Shown piece by piece: positions 1 to 10,956 of a DNA stretch of 64,000 nucleotides (position 1 is the first letter of the stretch; each line of letters starts with the position of its first letter). The translations under genes and the position numbers were made by a program. This DNA comes from Hydra vulgaris (lineage: Eukaryota > Cnidaria > Hydrozoa > Anthoathecata > Hydridae): NCBI RefSeq assembly GCF_038396675.1, contig NC_088920.1:21043501-21107500 (forward strand), written 5' to 3'. The notes under the pieces are model-generated. The model made no database searches. It was not told where the DNA came from and saw only the letters and a list, made by a program, of their open reading frames with translations.

Positions 1-540
1 TGGAGACACTTAATTAAAAAAAGTTGTCATAAAATGTTGTGTTGGTAGGTTAAAAGCATATGTATTTTTAGGAAGGTAGAGGGTACTCAAAAATACGTAT
101 CGCAAAATGTGGTGCAGGTAGGGGGAGAGGGATGGGTAAGCAAAAAAAAAGCGTAATTACTTTATGGACGACCCTCACAATAACATTTAAAGCCCACATG
201 GCTTTAGTAAATTTACAATAAAATATTTTTTCTGAAAAATACAATACAAATGAAGAATAAAAACTCATACATACATACTCACATTAACATATACGCATAA
301 ACACACACACACATACAAACATACTAACATAATTAAATATATAAGTATAATTAAATGTCAGAAATTAGGAAGATGCAATTTCATTTGCCGTTTAAAAAAG
401 AAAGTGCTTTTCAAATTTTTTTTATATTGTTATTTGGTATCGTAGGTATCGCAACAAGTATCGTAAGATTTGCAAACAAGTTATAAAAATATTTTTCATT
501 GTTAATTTACTGTTTATTATTCTCTTTTTTAAGGAATTTT
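1..540. other. AT-rich stretch, no gene recognised
   Basis: The stretch is AT-rich with a short CA/CATA-type run near 291-320. The longest open frame (minus strand, 66 codons) has no recognisable domain and low-complexity composition, so I do not call a gene. Confidence 0.5.
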
Positions 541-993
541 TAAAGACGATAGTGTATTAAATTTATACAGAGGATAGTGTATTAAATTGTTAAAGAAGAT
601 AGTGTATTAAATTTTAAAGAAGATAGTGTATTAAATTTTTACATAAGATAGTGTATTAAATTTTTTAAAGAAGATACTGTATAAAATTTATAAAGAAGAT
701 AGTGTATTATATTTTTAAAGAAGATAGTGTATTAAATTTATAAAAAAGATAGTGTATTAAATTTTTAAAGAAGATAGTGTATTAAATTTACAAAGAAGAT
801 AGTGTATTAAATTTATAAAGAAGATAGTGTGTTGAATTTTAAAGAAAATAGAGTATTAAGTTTTTAAAGAAGATAGTGTATAAAATTTTTAAAGAAGATA
901 GTGTATTAAATTTTTAAAGAAGATAGTGTATTAAATTTTTAAAGAAGATATTGTATTAAATTTTTGAAGAAAATAGCGAATTAAATTTTTAAA
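541..993. repeat. 25-bp tandem repeat array, about 18 copies
   Basis: The unit is close to GATAGTGTATTAAATTTTTA plus AAGAA, with a period of 24-26 bases. I count about 18 copies; the last few and a few internal ones are degenerate (for example ATACTG or ATAGCG in place of ATAGTG). The period is not a multiple of three and stop codons occur in it, so it is not a repetitive protein. Confidence 0.9.
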
Positions 994-1744
994 ATTGTGT
1001 ATATGCTAACCAACATGATATGATTTAAGGAAGAACAACCTAACATATTTTGTTTTTTAAAATTTGATATTTTTTTTTAAATTAAAAACTTTTTTAGATA
1101 GTAGTTCACAAGCTGAATATAAAAAACATAATAAAAATAAAATTATGTTAAAAGATGCTGAGTCAGCATAAAAAAGGCAAAAAACGCGCAGTTACAAGAA
1201 CGTTAATAACTTGAGTAATATTTGAGATTTAAGCTTCAAATCTTTTTAGCATATTTAGACGCTTAGTAAAGTTTTTAAAAAATATTAGGCCATACTAAAT
1301 GGGCAGATAAAGGCTGCAACGGACATAAGAAATGGTCAACAGAGTATGTAAAATAGCAGATTCAGACTAAAATAAAAAATATTTTTTATTTGTTCTTCTA
1401 CCAGCTCTCATCAATATCAATAAATAAAACTGTGAAAACTTCAAATAAAAAGAGTTAAGAGATATTCGTGTTCTAGCATTTAGAAATATTCGAAATGTAG
1501 AAAACTGAGAAAAACAACTTTTAAAATAAAAAGAGTTGTTCACTAAAAAAATTAATCATTAAAAACATCAAAACTGGCCAAGTCAATACGATTGACCACC
1601 TTCAATCTCTTGCTCTTTGTCATAACAACATTTTATCAACATTAATAACATTAGTTCTTCCACTTGACTTTAGTTTGATATTTTTATCAAATTTCTGTAC
1701 ACTAAAGATTGAAATAGTATCCTGGCAACATGTCTAGCAATTTA
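994..1744. other. AT-rich stretch, no gene recognised
   Basis: I see no supported coding exon here. It probably belongs in part to the decayed MULE on its right, but no terminus is identifiable. Confidence 0.4.
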
Positions 1745-2270
1745 AAAACATCAACTATTTCAAATTAATTGATTGAATGACTCGTTACAATTTCGAGTCA
1801 AGCCATGCAAACACTTTTCAAGATGCTCCGCTTTGGACAAGTCTTGAAATTATGGTTTTTATCTGCTTATTATAACTTCTGGTAAATTTACTTTACTTTT
1901 GTATGTTTTAAAATTAGTTACTTTATCAGACTGCCACTTGCAGCAACTACTTTTGCTTTTAGTACAAAATAAGTAACGTCATTCTTCTGAAGCAAAAGCA
2001 TGGTGGCATGTTCATAACAATTGCAAAGCGTATCATTGATTCTCTGCCACATCCTATTCCATTAGACGGCAAATGATGACTCTATGAGGTTTATTTCCAC
2101 ACTTTTCATTGTTTACTACAGGAGATGTATAAATACTATCAATGTTATTACAATGAGTACATTTAACTTTTAAAGACAAAGAAAATCTTTTACGCAGCAA
2201 AATATTGTCTGATATTTTCAGCTTGCTTGTACAAATTTGACAAAAGAATTTTAAAGAGGTAGACAAAAAT
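1745..2270 (-). pseudogene. Mutator-like (MULE) transposase relict 1
   Basis: Two pieces of the invertebrate MULE transposase are visible on the minus strand. The first (2054-2266) is the N-terminal zinc-ribbon-like part with FCQIC and KCTHC followed by YTS. The second (about 1760-1835) has KCLHGLTRNCNESFNQLI, the C-terminal motif of this family, with the expected Trp codon mutated to TGA. The DNA between the two pieces is too short for the DDE core, so the copy has an internal deletion. The 5' sub-terminal motif typical of the family in this window lies about 540 bases upstream at 2806-2824. It cannot encode an active transposase. Confidence 0.6.
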
Positions 2271-2600
2271 TTTTTTCAAAAATTTTTTTAGGTGTTTAAA
2301 ATGCACTTTAAGGAAAAAGTTGTTTAAATCATAATATTTGTGTTTATTTTTATTCATGACTTGAACTTTCTTTACAACACTCGTGTCACCAGTTAGACAA
2401 AATTCTGATACAACCTTTTTAGTGTGAAACTTACCTTGAAACTTTCTTTTTTTTATTCTGTTGTCGTTTTTTTATTTTATTTGCCATTATTATTATTAAA
2501 CTATAAAAATATCTTGATATTTAAGAAGTATATTACCAAAATACTTGAAAGTATATTACGACGAACAATTATCAAAATGCTTGGAAAACTAATCACATCA

Positions 2601-2704
2601 AAAGGTTGTTTAAGTTAATGACTTATAAAAGGTTGTTTAAGTTAATGACTTATAAAGGTTGTTTAAGTTAATGACTTATAAAAGATTGTTTAAGTTTTTG
2701 ACTT
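2601..2704. repeat. 27-28 bp tandem repeat, four copies
   Basis: Four head-to-tail copies of a unit built on AGGTTGTTTAAGTTAATGAC followed by TTATAAA. The fourth copy is diverged (GATTGTTTAAGTTTTTGAC). It lies inside the flank of MULE relict 1. Confidence 0.9.
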
Positions 2705-4223
2705 TTCTTTTCGTGGAAACAAAGAGCATCACAAAATAAGTCATTTATGAACTTATATTTATAGAACTAGACTTTAAATGAGGGCTAAAACATAAAAATA
2801 AACACGGTTGCTAAGGCCGTTGCTAAAGATTCTAAAATTACTTTTTTGTCTTTGAATACTAATTTAAAGACTAATTTTTAAAGAAGAAAAATCTGGTACT
2901 CGTGATCCAGTGTGTTCAAACTGTTAAAATTGGAAAAAAAATTTTTGTTGTCTTTTGATGTTTTTAATTGGGTAGCACCACCTTAAGATTTTCACTTTTT
3001 TTTTTTATAATCAAACTCTTTCGATAACATTTTTATTGTACTAGTGAAAATACAATTACTTTCTGTAATTTTATGCAAATTAAAAATTATTTTATTAATT
3101 CGCATAAATTGTTATTTTTATATACTTTTTCATTTCGCTTTAATCTTATTGCGTTCGATCTTATAAAAAATCTCTGGATTGATATTAAGAAAATATTGAA
3201 ACTTTCTAATTAGACAGTCCTGGAATTTTGTGATTATAAAAAAACAGAAAAATGTCTTTTTTTTCTGCTTGAAACCTGATTATTTTGACCCATAAAGTTC
3301 CATTGCATTGTATCTAAATCTGAAAAATATGAAGGTAAGATTGAAAAGCTGCTTATCACTTATTAAAAACTTCGGTACAACATGAATGTTTAAGTTCACT
3401 TCATTCACAGTCACCTTCACATTTTTCCAGAAAATTTTAAAGTTGTAAGCAAGGAGCAAGGTGAGCGTTTTCATCAAAATTTTAAAATTATGAAAGTTAC
3501 CAAGGACAATATAACAGTAACATAATGAGTAATAATAAAGGAGAAGTTTTCAGGTAATTAAACATTCTCGAAAATCAAGCTTTTTTTCTGTTTAAAATTC
3601 AATTGTTTTTATTCCAGCCAAAGGCACCGTGGGAATTTCTAAAAGTTTCTTTTTTTTTTCATTTTGCCGTTTGTTAAAAATTACAAAAAAGAAAGTACAA
3701 TAACAAAAAACCCTGGCCGGAGCAGGAAGAAGAGACAGACTTGTTTTATAACCGAACCCCGTTACAATTTTGTTTTCAAACGTATTTACATTAGGAATAA
3801 GTGATAAAATAAAACAGCATAAGTACCTACAAAACTTCAGCTTAAAAATAAATTTTTGCAAACACTCTTCCAGCGGAATAATTTAAAAATAAAAAATAAA
3901 ATAATATAAAAGTAAGATTATCGTGAAGGTTTTTAATCACTAAGAATTGCGTTAAATTTTTGTTAAAAATAATCCTATATAAATAAGCAATTAGGGCTGA
4001 TATTTAAAACCATATTTATTACAGTATAAAATCTTATTTTCAGTTAAATATTTATAAGTCAATTGTTCATAATGCGTTCAATTAGTTTAGCAAGGAAAGG
4101 GTAAAAACATTTTAAAAAACCAGGCAGATTCAAATCAGTTCACATTTAAATTAAAATAATAATAATAATAATTAATCAAAAACCACGTTACATGTTTTAT
4201 ATCAAAATAAAGTTTTATCAAAC
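2705..4223. other. Non-coding or unresolved; likely MULE 5' end and LDLa gene intron
   Basis: The 2806-2824 motif and the AGCACCACCTTAAG stretch near 2975 match the upstream ends of the other MULE relicts. The rest, up to the LDLa exon, shows open frames only in AT-rich low-complexity sequence. Because the LDLa gene reads leftward, part of this is presumably its second intron. No further exon is recognised. Confidence 0.35.
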
Positions 4224-4492
4224 CTTTGCAATCAGACTCATCGCTGTTATCCCCGCAGTCATTAGAGTTATCGCATTTAAAATGAACAGGAATGCACTTT
4301 AAATTAGAACATTTAAAATAATCATCCTGGCAATTCGATTCAGGTTCACCAACAAGCTCTATAAAGGTTTTTTTGTAGTAAAGTTTAAATTTAATCAAAA
4401 ACCAAATATGATATATACATTTAAAAAAAAAAGTTACCTTTGACAATCAGAAAGTTACAAAATAGAGAAAATATAGCAATTACCAACTTCAT
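4224..4492 (-). CDS. 5' end of a secreted LDL-receptor class A domain gene (two exons)
   Basis: Exon 1 (4438-4492) starts at an ATG and encodes [18 protein letters not shown], a typical signal peptide, ending at an AAAG|GTAACT donor in phase 1. A 79-base intron (4359-4437) ends in TATAG, and exon 2 (4224-4358, 135 bases) starts in phase 1. Exon 2 carries a complete LDLa module: six cysteines in the order NCQ, FKC, LKC, FKC, NDC and SDC, with the acidic calcium-binding signature [11 protein letters not shown]. It ends at AAAG|GTTTGA, again phase 1, so the exon is a symmetric 1-1 module as usual for shuffled LDLa exons. The product would be secreted or extracellular. The rest of the gene lies at lower coordinates or has been lost; no second LDLa exon is seen. 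The domain call is firm; whether the gene is intact is unknown. Confidence 0.75.
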
Positions 4493-6016
4493 TTTGATTT
4501 GGGTTGAAAAAAATCTAATAAGAAACAAAAATATTATTCCTTTTGACTTTCTTATCACTAACAAAGGTATCCAAAAATACCCTACCAAAGTTGGAGCATC
4601 GTTTTTAGTTCAATATTAAATTTCTAACCGAAGATATTGCACAAAAAGTTTTTAGTATTGGGAAAAATAAAGCAAAATGATGACCCCTTAGTGCAAAAAC
4701 CTATTTTGTACATAAATGGCTACTTAATATTTTCTTTAGTTTTGCTTCTCTTAAAATATACTAAGAAATTAGATTCTTTATAGTTATTTTTATTATATAT
4801 TTTTTTATAAAAACAATCATTAAGGGATCGTTTATAACTTCATGATCGTTGGGAAGCAATAATAATAAATAAAACTGTTAAGATATATTTATGAAAAATA
4901 CGCTAAATGATATTTTAATTACAACAGGGAATTAGAGGATTAAACCGTTATAATGTAAAGGGTCCCTGCTAAAGAGCTTTTAAAAAACGCTAAAGAGCTT
5001 TTAAAAAACCATTAGATTTGGAAGTAATTCACGTTACGTTTTGTTTATAAATAGTGTAACTAACAATAAAGTTGTTCTTCTCAAATTGAAACTTTTTTTT
5101 TCAAATGTGAATCTATTTTTAAAATGATATAAAGCATTAAAAAAATAATTAAAAGGTTATAATGACGATTACAAAAATTATCTTTGAAGCAAAACTCAAA
5201 TATGAACTTATATTAAATGTTTTAATCGTGGTTTTATTACTTATTAGTTTTGTTTGTAACTATATAAATTTTTTTTTATCACATGGGTCCTCTATATTAC
5301 CTTAATTCAACAATGCGGGAATTACCAGAAACAAATGTCAATTAAAGTTTTTAAAGTTTTTTGTAATGAAAGTTTTATAAATTTACAAACATAATTTTGT
5401 AAAACTCGTCAGAAAAATATATCTTACCAATGCTAGTATTTAAAAACTAAATACAATAAAAATACTTCATAAAATTAAAATACGCGCAAATTCAGCTTAA
5501 ACGAATTTTTTTTTGTGCATAAGGTTTTTGTCTATTGTAGAAGTTACAAAACGCCCAATTACTCATCCCTTTTTCATATTTGAAGTCTCCGAATTTATAT
5601 TCTTTTATTGAAAAATCAAGTTTTAACATTCGAAAATCTTTGATAACAAAAGATTTTTTTTCATTTCCTTCGTAATGGAACAATATATGGTTTACAGCAT
5701 AAATATTTTATTATTCTTTAAGCTTATGCAATAACATATTTTTATTTAAAAGTTTCTCAAAACCAAATGAATGAAAAATAATCGTAAAGTTCATCTTTTT
5801 CTCTTTTTTAAACCAACATAAAATAAAATAACAACAACATCAATAGTAATAATAATAAAAATAACAATAACTCTTTTAGTACGTCACCCACCCTTAAACT
5901 TGAGACACCTTGAGTCAAAAAGTTTTTCAGGATATTATAAATTTTTGAACATAAAACAAAGAAAACAAAAAACTGATAACTAAAAAACCTTTTATTTATT
6001 TATTTTAATTGGTTTA
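4493..6016. other. AT-rich stretch upstream of the LDLa gene
   Basis: No coding exon is supported. A short direct duplication of GCTAAAGAGCTTTTAAAAAA lies at about 4971-5008. Promoter elements for the LDLa gene would lie at the left end, but no distinctive motif is visible. Confidence 0.4.
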
Positions 6017-6195
6017 AACTTGTTTCAACTTAATGGGGTCAAGGAAGATATTTAGTGAAGCATTAGCTTCACTAAAAGTCTTGTTTGACCCCATTATCTT
6101 GTTTGACCCCATTATCTTTTTTTGTTTATTTTAATCTCACAATTTTGTCAGAGCACTGCTCTGACAAAATTGTGAGATTAAAATAAACAAAAAAA
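6017..6195. repeat. Nested foldback element with a perfect 39-bp palindrome
   Basis: Positions 6117-6195 form a perfect inverted repeat: 39-base arms around a single central C at 6156. Immediately left, AATGGGGTCAA (near 6032) pairs with TTGACCCCATT (near 6088), and AGTGAAGC pairs with GCTTCACT inside it; the TTTGACCCCATTATCTTG phrase is repeated in tandem. Repeated short phrases near inverted ends recall small non-autonomous pogo-type elements, but no clear TA-flanked termini are seen. Confidence 0.7.
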
Positions 6196-7977
6196 TTTAT
6201 ATATCAATTTATAAGTTCCCGAAATTTATATAAAAATTTATAAGTTCCCGACCGCTACGTAGTGAATTTAAATTTAATAGTAAAATTTATAAAATCCGAA
6301 GATCGCTATGTATTGACTACATAGCAGTTAAAATAGTAATGTTAATTTTTAGGTTTAGATTATTAAGATTCTAATTACTTAATAGTTCATTACCAAATCT
6401 ATCATTTAGACTAATGTCTATGATAAAAAAAATAAACTGTTTTTTTCTTGGGCTGTTATGTACGACATAACATTAATAAAATTTTCATCGCACAAAATTG
6501 TAATACTGAATTAACAAAAATTTTTCTTCACAACGATAGTTTGTACTGATACAGCTTCTATGAGTTTTAATAAAACAGAAGTTTTTACTTATTTCTATTC
6601 ACATTACTTATTTTTCTATTCAAATTATGTTTATGAAAAAAAAATGCGGAAAAATTATAGGTAAATTTGGGTAAAATGTTAAAATGACTTAAAAAAAAAA
6701 CTGATATTGTTATTGAAATGAGTTATTTTTACCACCGATTTATATAGACAAACTTCCTTTATTGAAAAGTTTTATAGAGATGTTAAAATATAAACAACGC
6801 AAAAAAAGTCATTTAGCTTATCTAAAACATGACAATAAAGTATGACATTGCAGTGCTTATGTATAAAATATATAGAAATATTATCTATATAAAATATTGT
6901 TTTTATTCATATGTTTACGCTTAGGGAAAATCATTCTGAATAATGATAAATCAGATATTGTATCTATTCCTAATTAATTCAACCTATTAAACAAAAATAA
7001 AAGAATATATTTGACAAAAGAAATATTTTTTAACAAAATATCCTCATATACATAACACTCCCAATTAAAAAAAACATTCTCGATTCAACAAATCAATATG
7101 ATTTCTCCATTATTAGTTTTGTCATTGTTTTGTAAGAAACTTCACAAATTTAAAAAAAAGAATAACAAAATAATTTTCATGTTATTTTTTCTATTATTTA
7201 TTGACAAGATTTAAATTTCAACTAATAATTTTTTTGTGCTCTAAAGTTACGACTTTGCAAAATTTATTTTGTAAAACTTACTTGATGGTAAAAACATTAC
7301 ATAGTCATTACTTTCAAACACTCAAAGAATGCTAAAAAAAATTTAAAACTTATCAATGTATTTGGTGTAGGTACGGCGAACATTGTGCGATTTTTTGTTC
7401 CCAGTCTCAAAATATATCTGAAAACATCAAAAAATCTTTCTTCCGCACCTGAATAATCAAGAATAAAATAGAATACGATAATATTTTGTATTCTCTTTCA
7501 TTTTTAGCAGAAAATTACTTTATATTTTTATAAAATATACTTAAAACTTATTGAATAAGTTTTGAGTATATTTTATAAACAATATAAATTAATTTTCTGT
7601 CAAGGCACCAAACTTTTGTAAAAAAGTTAACTAGGGTGGTTAAAATTGTTTGAATTTTGAATAAGATGTTTATATTAGTTTAATTATTTTCATATTTAAA
7701 ACATCTCTACCATTAAATAAGTGAAAAAGTAAACAAAATTAATTGTGAACAAAATTAATTTTTAATATGAACATAAATTATTCTGAATAATTTAACATTT
7801 TAAAGTTATAACTTTTAAATACACGTGGTTAACCTTTAATCTCCAATTTTGTGAAAAACCTGTTTCCGAAAGTAAGATCTACTTGTCATAAACTGTCAAT
7901 GAACAATTTATCTAAAAAAAGCTAGAAATAACCTCAAAGTATATCACATATTCTACTTTAATGGGTATATCACATAT
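6196..7977. other. AT-rich stretch, no gene recognised
   Basis: A phrase AATTTATAAGTTCCCGA is directly duplicated at about 6207 and 6237, and CGCTACGTAGTG-like inverted words follow near 6250-6330. Otherwise nothing coding or element-like is recognised. Confidence 0.4.
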
Positions 7978-10400
7978 TTTAAGGTAGAAAATTATAATCT
8001 TTAAGGGGGAAACCCCCTCTAAATTTACCCAAATTTTATAAAAAATATTTTTATTTATTTATGCATTTTAATGTATGCAGAATTCAAAATTATTTGTTTG
8101 TTTACTGATTTTAATCATTAAATCCTTCAAGTTTAGCTTTTTTTTAAGGTACCTTAAAATTTATATCATAGCAACGCCCATAGCAATGGTGTAGCACCTT
8201 ATTAAAAATCCTCATAACTTGTGTGTATTTTTAAATAGCTGAAGTAAAATGCTTGGTTTGGCTTCTTTACTTATCCAGCGAGCGAAAAAAGTCTGGTTTA
8301 TCAAGTCTGATTACAGCTTTCTGTTATTCTGAAGCTTTTAAAGTTGTCATTTTTCTTAATTTTTTAAAAAAATGAGTAAAGCGTGTAGGATAAAATCAAG
8401 AACAATAATTAAAAAAAGAGGAGAGGTTTTTTAGGGACGAAATTTAACAGTCTTGACAAAGAAAATATTGAAATGGAATTAAATGATAATCCTGCCGTAA
8501 CAATTTTGATTGATTCAAATACTACAACTGTCAGTTATAGCTTTGTAAATAACAAACCTGGATTAAATTTATTTCCTTTTCCGCAGATACTACATCTGTA
8601 TCTGCGAAAAAGGAAAAGCCAATTGAATGTTCAATTGCTTTTACAAGAATAAAAATATCTGGGTATAGGATTATTGATTGCTTTTTATTGTCTGACATAT
8701 TTAGAGCTTTATCTTGTCCTTATGGTGGCAAGTGTTTATTCTTGTCATTGTCCAAAAAAATGCAAAACAAAAAATGACTTGCCTAAAAGTTACTTATCAA
8801 ATGCTTTAATTTTAAATATGAAAATGAGTTTTATACTTCAAATTAATGTAACAAAGGATATGATGTTAATTGCAGAACATTATTCACAATGCGTGCAATT
8901 GGACAGGGACATTCTGGTATAGAAATATTCACCACTTTAATAAATATGCCACAACCAATGACTCAAAATAATTATGATAAGTTAGCTGCGAAAATAGGAG
9001 AATTGCATAAACATGTTGCTAATGATGAAGTTTTTGATATTGGTGTGTCGTGTGATGGTACTTGGCAGAGAAGAGGCTTTTCATCATTAAACGGTGTCTT
9101 TTCTGCATTATCAATGGACACTGGAAAGGTTTTGGATGTCGAACCAATGTGCAGGTTCTGCAAAGGTTGCTTTTTAAAGAAAGATCTTTTAAAAACAAAC
9201 CCTACAGCCTATGCCCAATGAAGAAACTCTCAAATTTGTAAAAACAATTACAAAGGATCTGCAAGTGGTATGGAGAGCACTGGTGCAAAACGTGTGTTTT
9301 TAAGATCTATTGACAAGTACAAACTGCGATATGTGAATTTTTTAGGAGACAAGGACAGTAAAAGTTTCATTAATGCATAGATACTTACCCTGGTATTCAA
9401 GTTAATAAGTTAGAATGTGTGGAACACTATCAAAAAGTTGTTGGTACACGACTACGAAATTTAATGAAAAGAGAAAAAGGTCTTGGTGGGCGTGGTTGTC
9501 TTACAGATGCAGTAATCGATCGTCTGCAAAATTTCTTTGGTGTTGCTATTAGGCAAAATGCTGGAAACTTAGCAGGTATGAAGGCAAGCGTATTGGCTAC
9601 ATTATTTCATGTTGCATCTTCCAAAACAAATAACTTGCACTTTCCTCACTGTCCTACTGGCATGAATAGTTGGTGCAAGTTCAACTTTGATAAAGCAAAT
9701 AAAACCAACACTTACAAACCGGGTCCAGGTCTTCCAATGAACGTAATATTTGAGAAAGAGGGTATAACTTATAAACCAGGAGGATTTTAAATGCTGTTTT
9801 TTAGATTTAATGAGGTTAATGATTGCTTTTTTATACATTTTTTGGTGTTATTTAATAAAAAAATTATTAATTTGTTTTTTTCTCAGTATGAAGTATTTAA
9901 GAAGTCGGCCAACATTGCTCGTCAACCATTCAAGAGCCATTTCTAAAATTTTCAGTGGTTGTTTATTAACTGGTATAGAGTGTTTTAAGTTGAACAGTTT
10001 TTTTTTTTTTTTTTTTACAGGTGGGGTTTAGGGGGTTTTATTACCATATTATTGTATATTGGACTTTGACTTCAAAATAACAAATTTTGTATTTGCAAAA
10101 AAAAATTCTGTTAAAATTAAAAAACAATTCTACTCTATATAAAAAACATATAAAAATTTCAACTTGAGTTGTTTTGCTCCCTGCCCACAATATTGGCCGG
10201 CGTGAAACCTGTATTTGCTGTTTTTTGGTAATTTTTTATGGTTTCCATAGCAACATGTTACCATTTTTTTTATTTTTGTACTTTTTTTCTTATTTTTTTT
10301 TATATATGCTATTGATCTGACAAATTTTTTTTTTCTAAAAATTGATTTTAAAATTAGAGGGGGTTTCTTCTTTAAGGTAAAACATTATACCTTTAAGGTA
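7978..10400 (+). mobile_element. MULE element 2 with partly matching inverted ends
   Basis: GAAACCCCCTCTAAATTT at about 8009-8026 is matched in reverse complement by AAATTAGAGGGGGTTTC at about 10351-10367. Both are preceded, reading outward to inward, by a TTTAAGG(T)A-type stretch over roughly 50 alignable bases. The transposase relict lies between them on the plus strand. I cannot define exact termini or the 9-11 bp target duplication expected for MULEs, so the borders are approximate. Confidence 0.5.
8438..9790 (+). pseudogene. Mutator-like (MULE) transposase relict 2
   Basis: This is the best preserved MULE protein in the window. In order it shows: ISGYRIIDCFLLSDIF and the Cys-rich N-terminal region (about 8650-8860); MRAIGQGHSGIEIFTTLINM (8889-8948); VSCDGTWQRRGFSSLNGVFS with the first catalytic-type Asp (9045-9104); YKGSASGMESTGAKRVF and GDKDSK (about 9250-9365); then ECVEHYQKVVGTRLRNL and NLAGMKASVLATLFHVASS (9413-9620), ending at a stop. 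These blocks are those of the invertebrate Mutator-like transposase family. Reading requires at least four frame changes and there is an in-frame TAG after SFINA, so the gene is dead. GDKDSK replaces the more usual GDGDSK, with the Asp retained. Confidence 0.8.
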
Positions 10401-10526
10401 GCAAATTACACCACATATTACCATTCTTGGTGTAATTTCCTACCTTATATATGTATCAACATGTTGTTTTAATCCGATAACTAAAAACTCTATGTACTTA
10501 TATTTAATTTTTTTATTTTTGTTTTT

Positions 10527-10694
10527 AGGTGGCCTAAGAAATCCTATTGGTCTTTTCATAGAGCACTGCTGATGAGCATTTAATTAGAAAATTTACGCCT
10601 CCTTCTGATCCGATGACGCAACAAAATACTCAGAGCTCGCACTGAATCCTCTTGCTTATAAAGAAAACTCTTTAACCACTGCACCATGGCTGCT
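10527..10694 (-). mobile_element. tRNA-derived SINE, diverged copy
   Basis: On the minus strand the sequence starts with GCAGCCATGGTGCAGTGG, an A-box-like tRNA head, and ends with a tail matching the SINE at 19.6 kb (GACCAATAGGATTTCTTAGG against GACCGTAAGGACTTCTGGG). The middle GGAGGCG and GAGCATTTAA words are shared too. A second tRNA-like head, TGGTGCAGTGGTTAGAGCGC, follows on the same strand at about 10768-10791, so this may be a dimeric or rearranged copy. Confidence 0.65.
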
Positions 10695-10956
10695 TTAACT
10701 TAAACCTCTTGCTTTTTAGCGGTTAGAGCGCTTTCTTAGTTAATTAACTATTGTTCATAATGCCAGCGCTCTAACCACTGCACCACGTCGCAATATGTAA
10801 TCATTAGCAATGTGTACACACATATTGATAGCAATTGGTGGCTGTAGTAATATAGTTGCCGTGAAATTGTTGTTATGAAGTTGCTAGCTAAAAAAGCTAC
10901 GGTATGTAGCTATTAACTAGATTTAGATTCGTTTTTATGTTGTAGTTAACTACATA

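Noticed and set aside
541-993. CRISPR-like array
   Set aside because: Tandem units with no unique spacers, in a eukaryotic setting.
3592-3861. 89-codon minus-strand frame with Phe/Lys-rich sequence
   Set aside because: Composition follows A/T homopolymer runs, no domain, no splice context.
5492-5683. 63-codon minus-strand frame
   Set aside because: No recognisable motif and no supporting splice sites or neighbours.
10230-10270. CCATAGCAAC near the right end of MULE element 2 as part of an inverted repeat with the 8169 motif
   Set aside because: It is in the same orientation as the left motif and only 10 bases match, so it does not support a terminal repeat.
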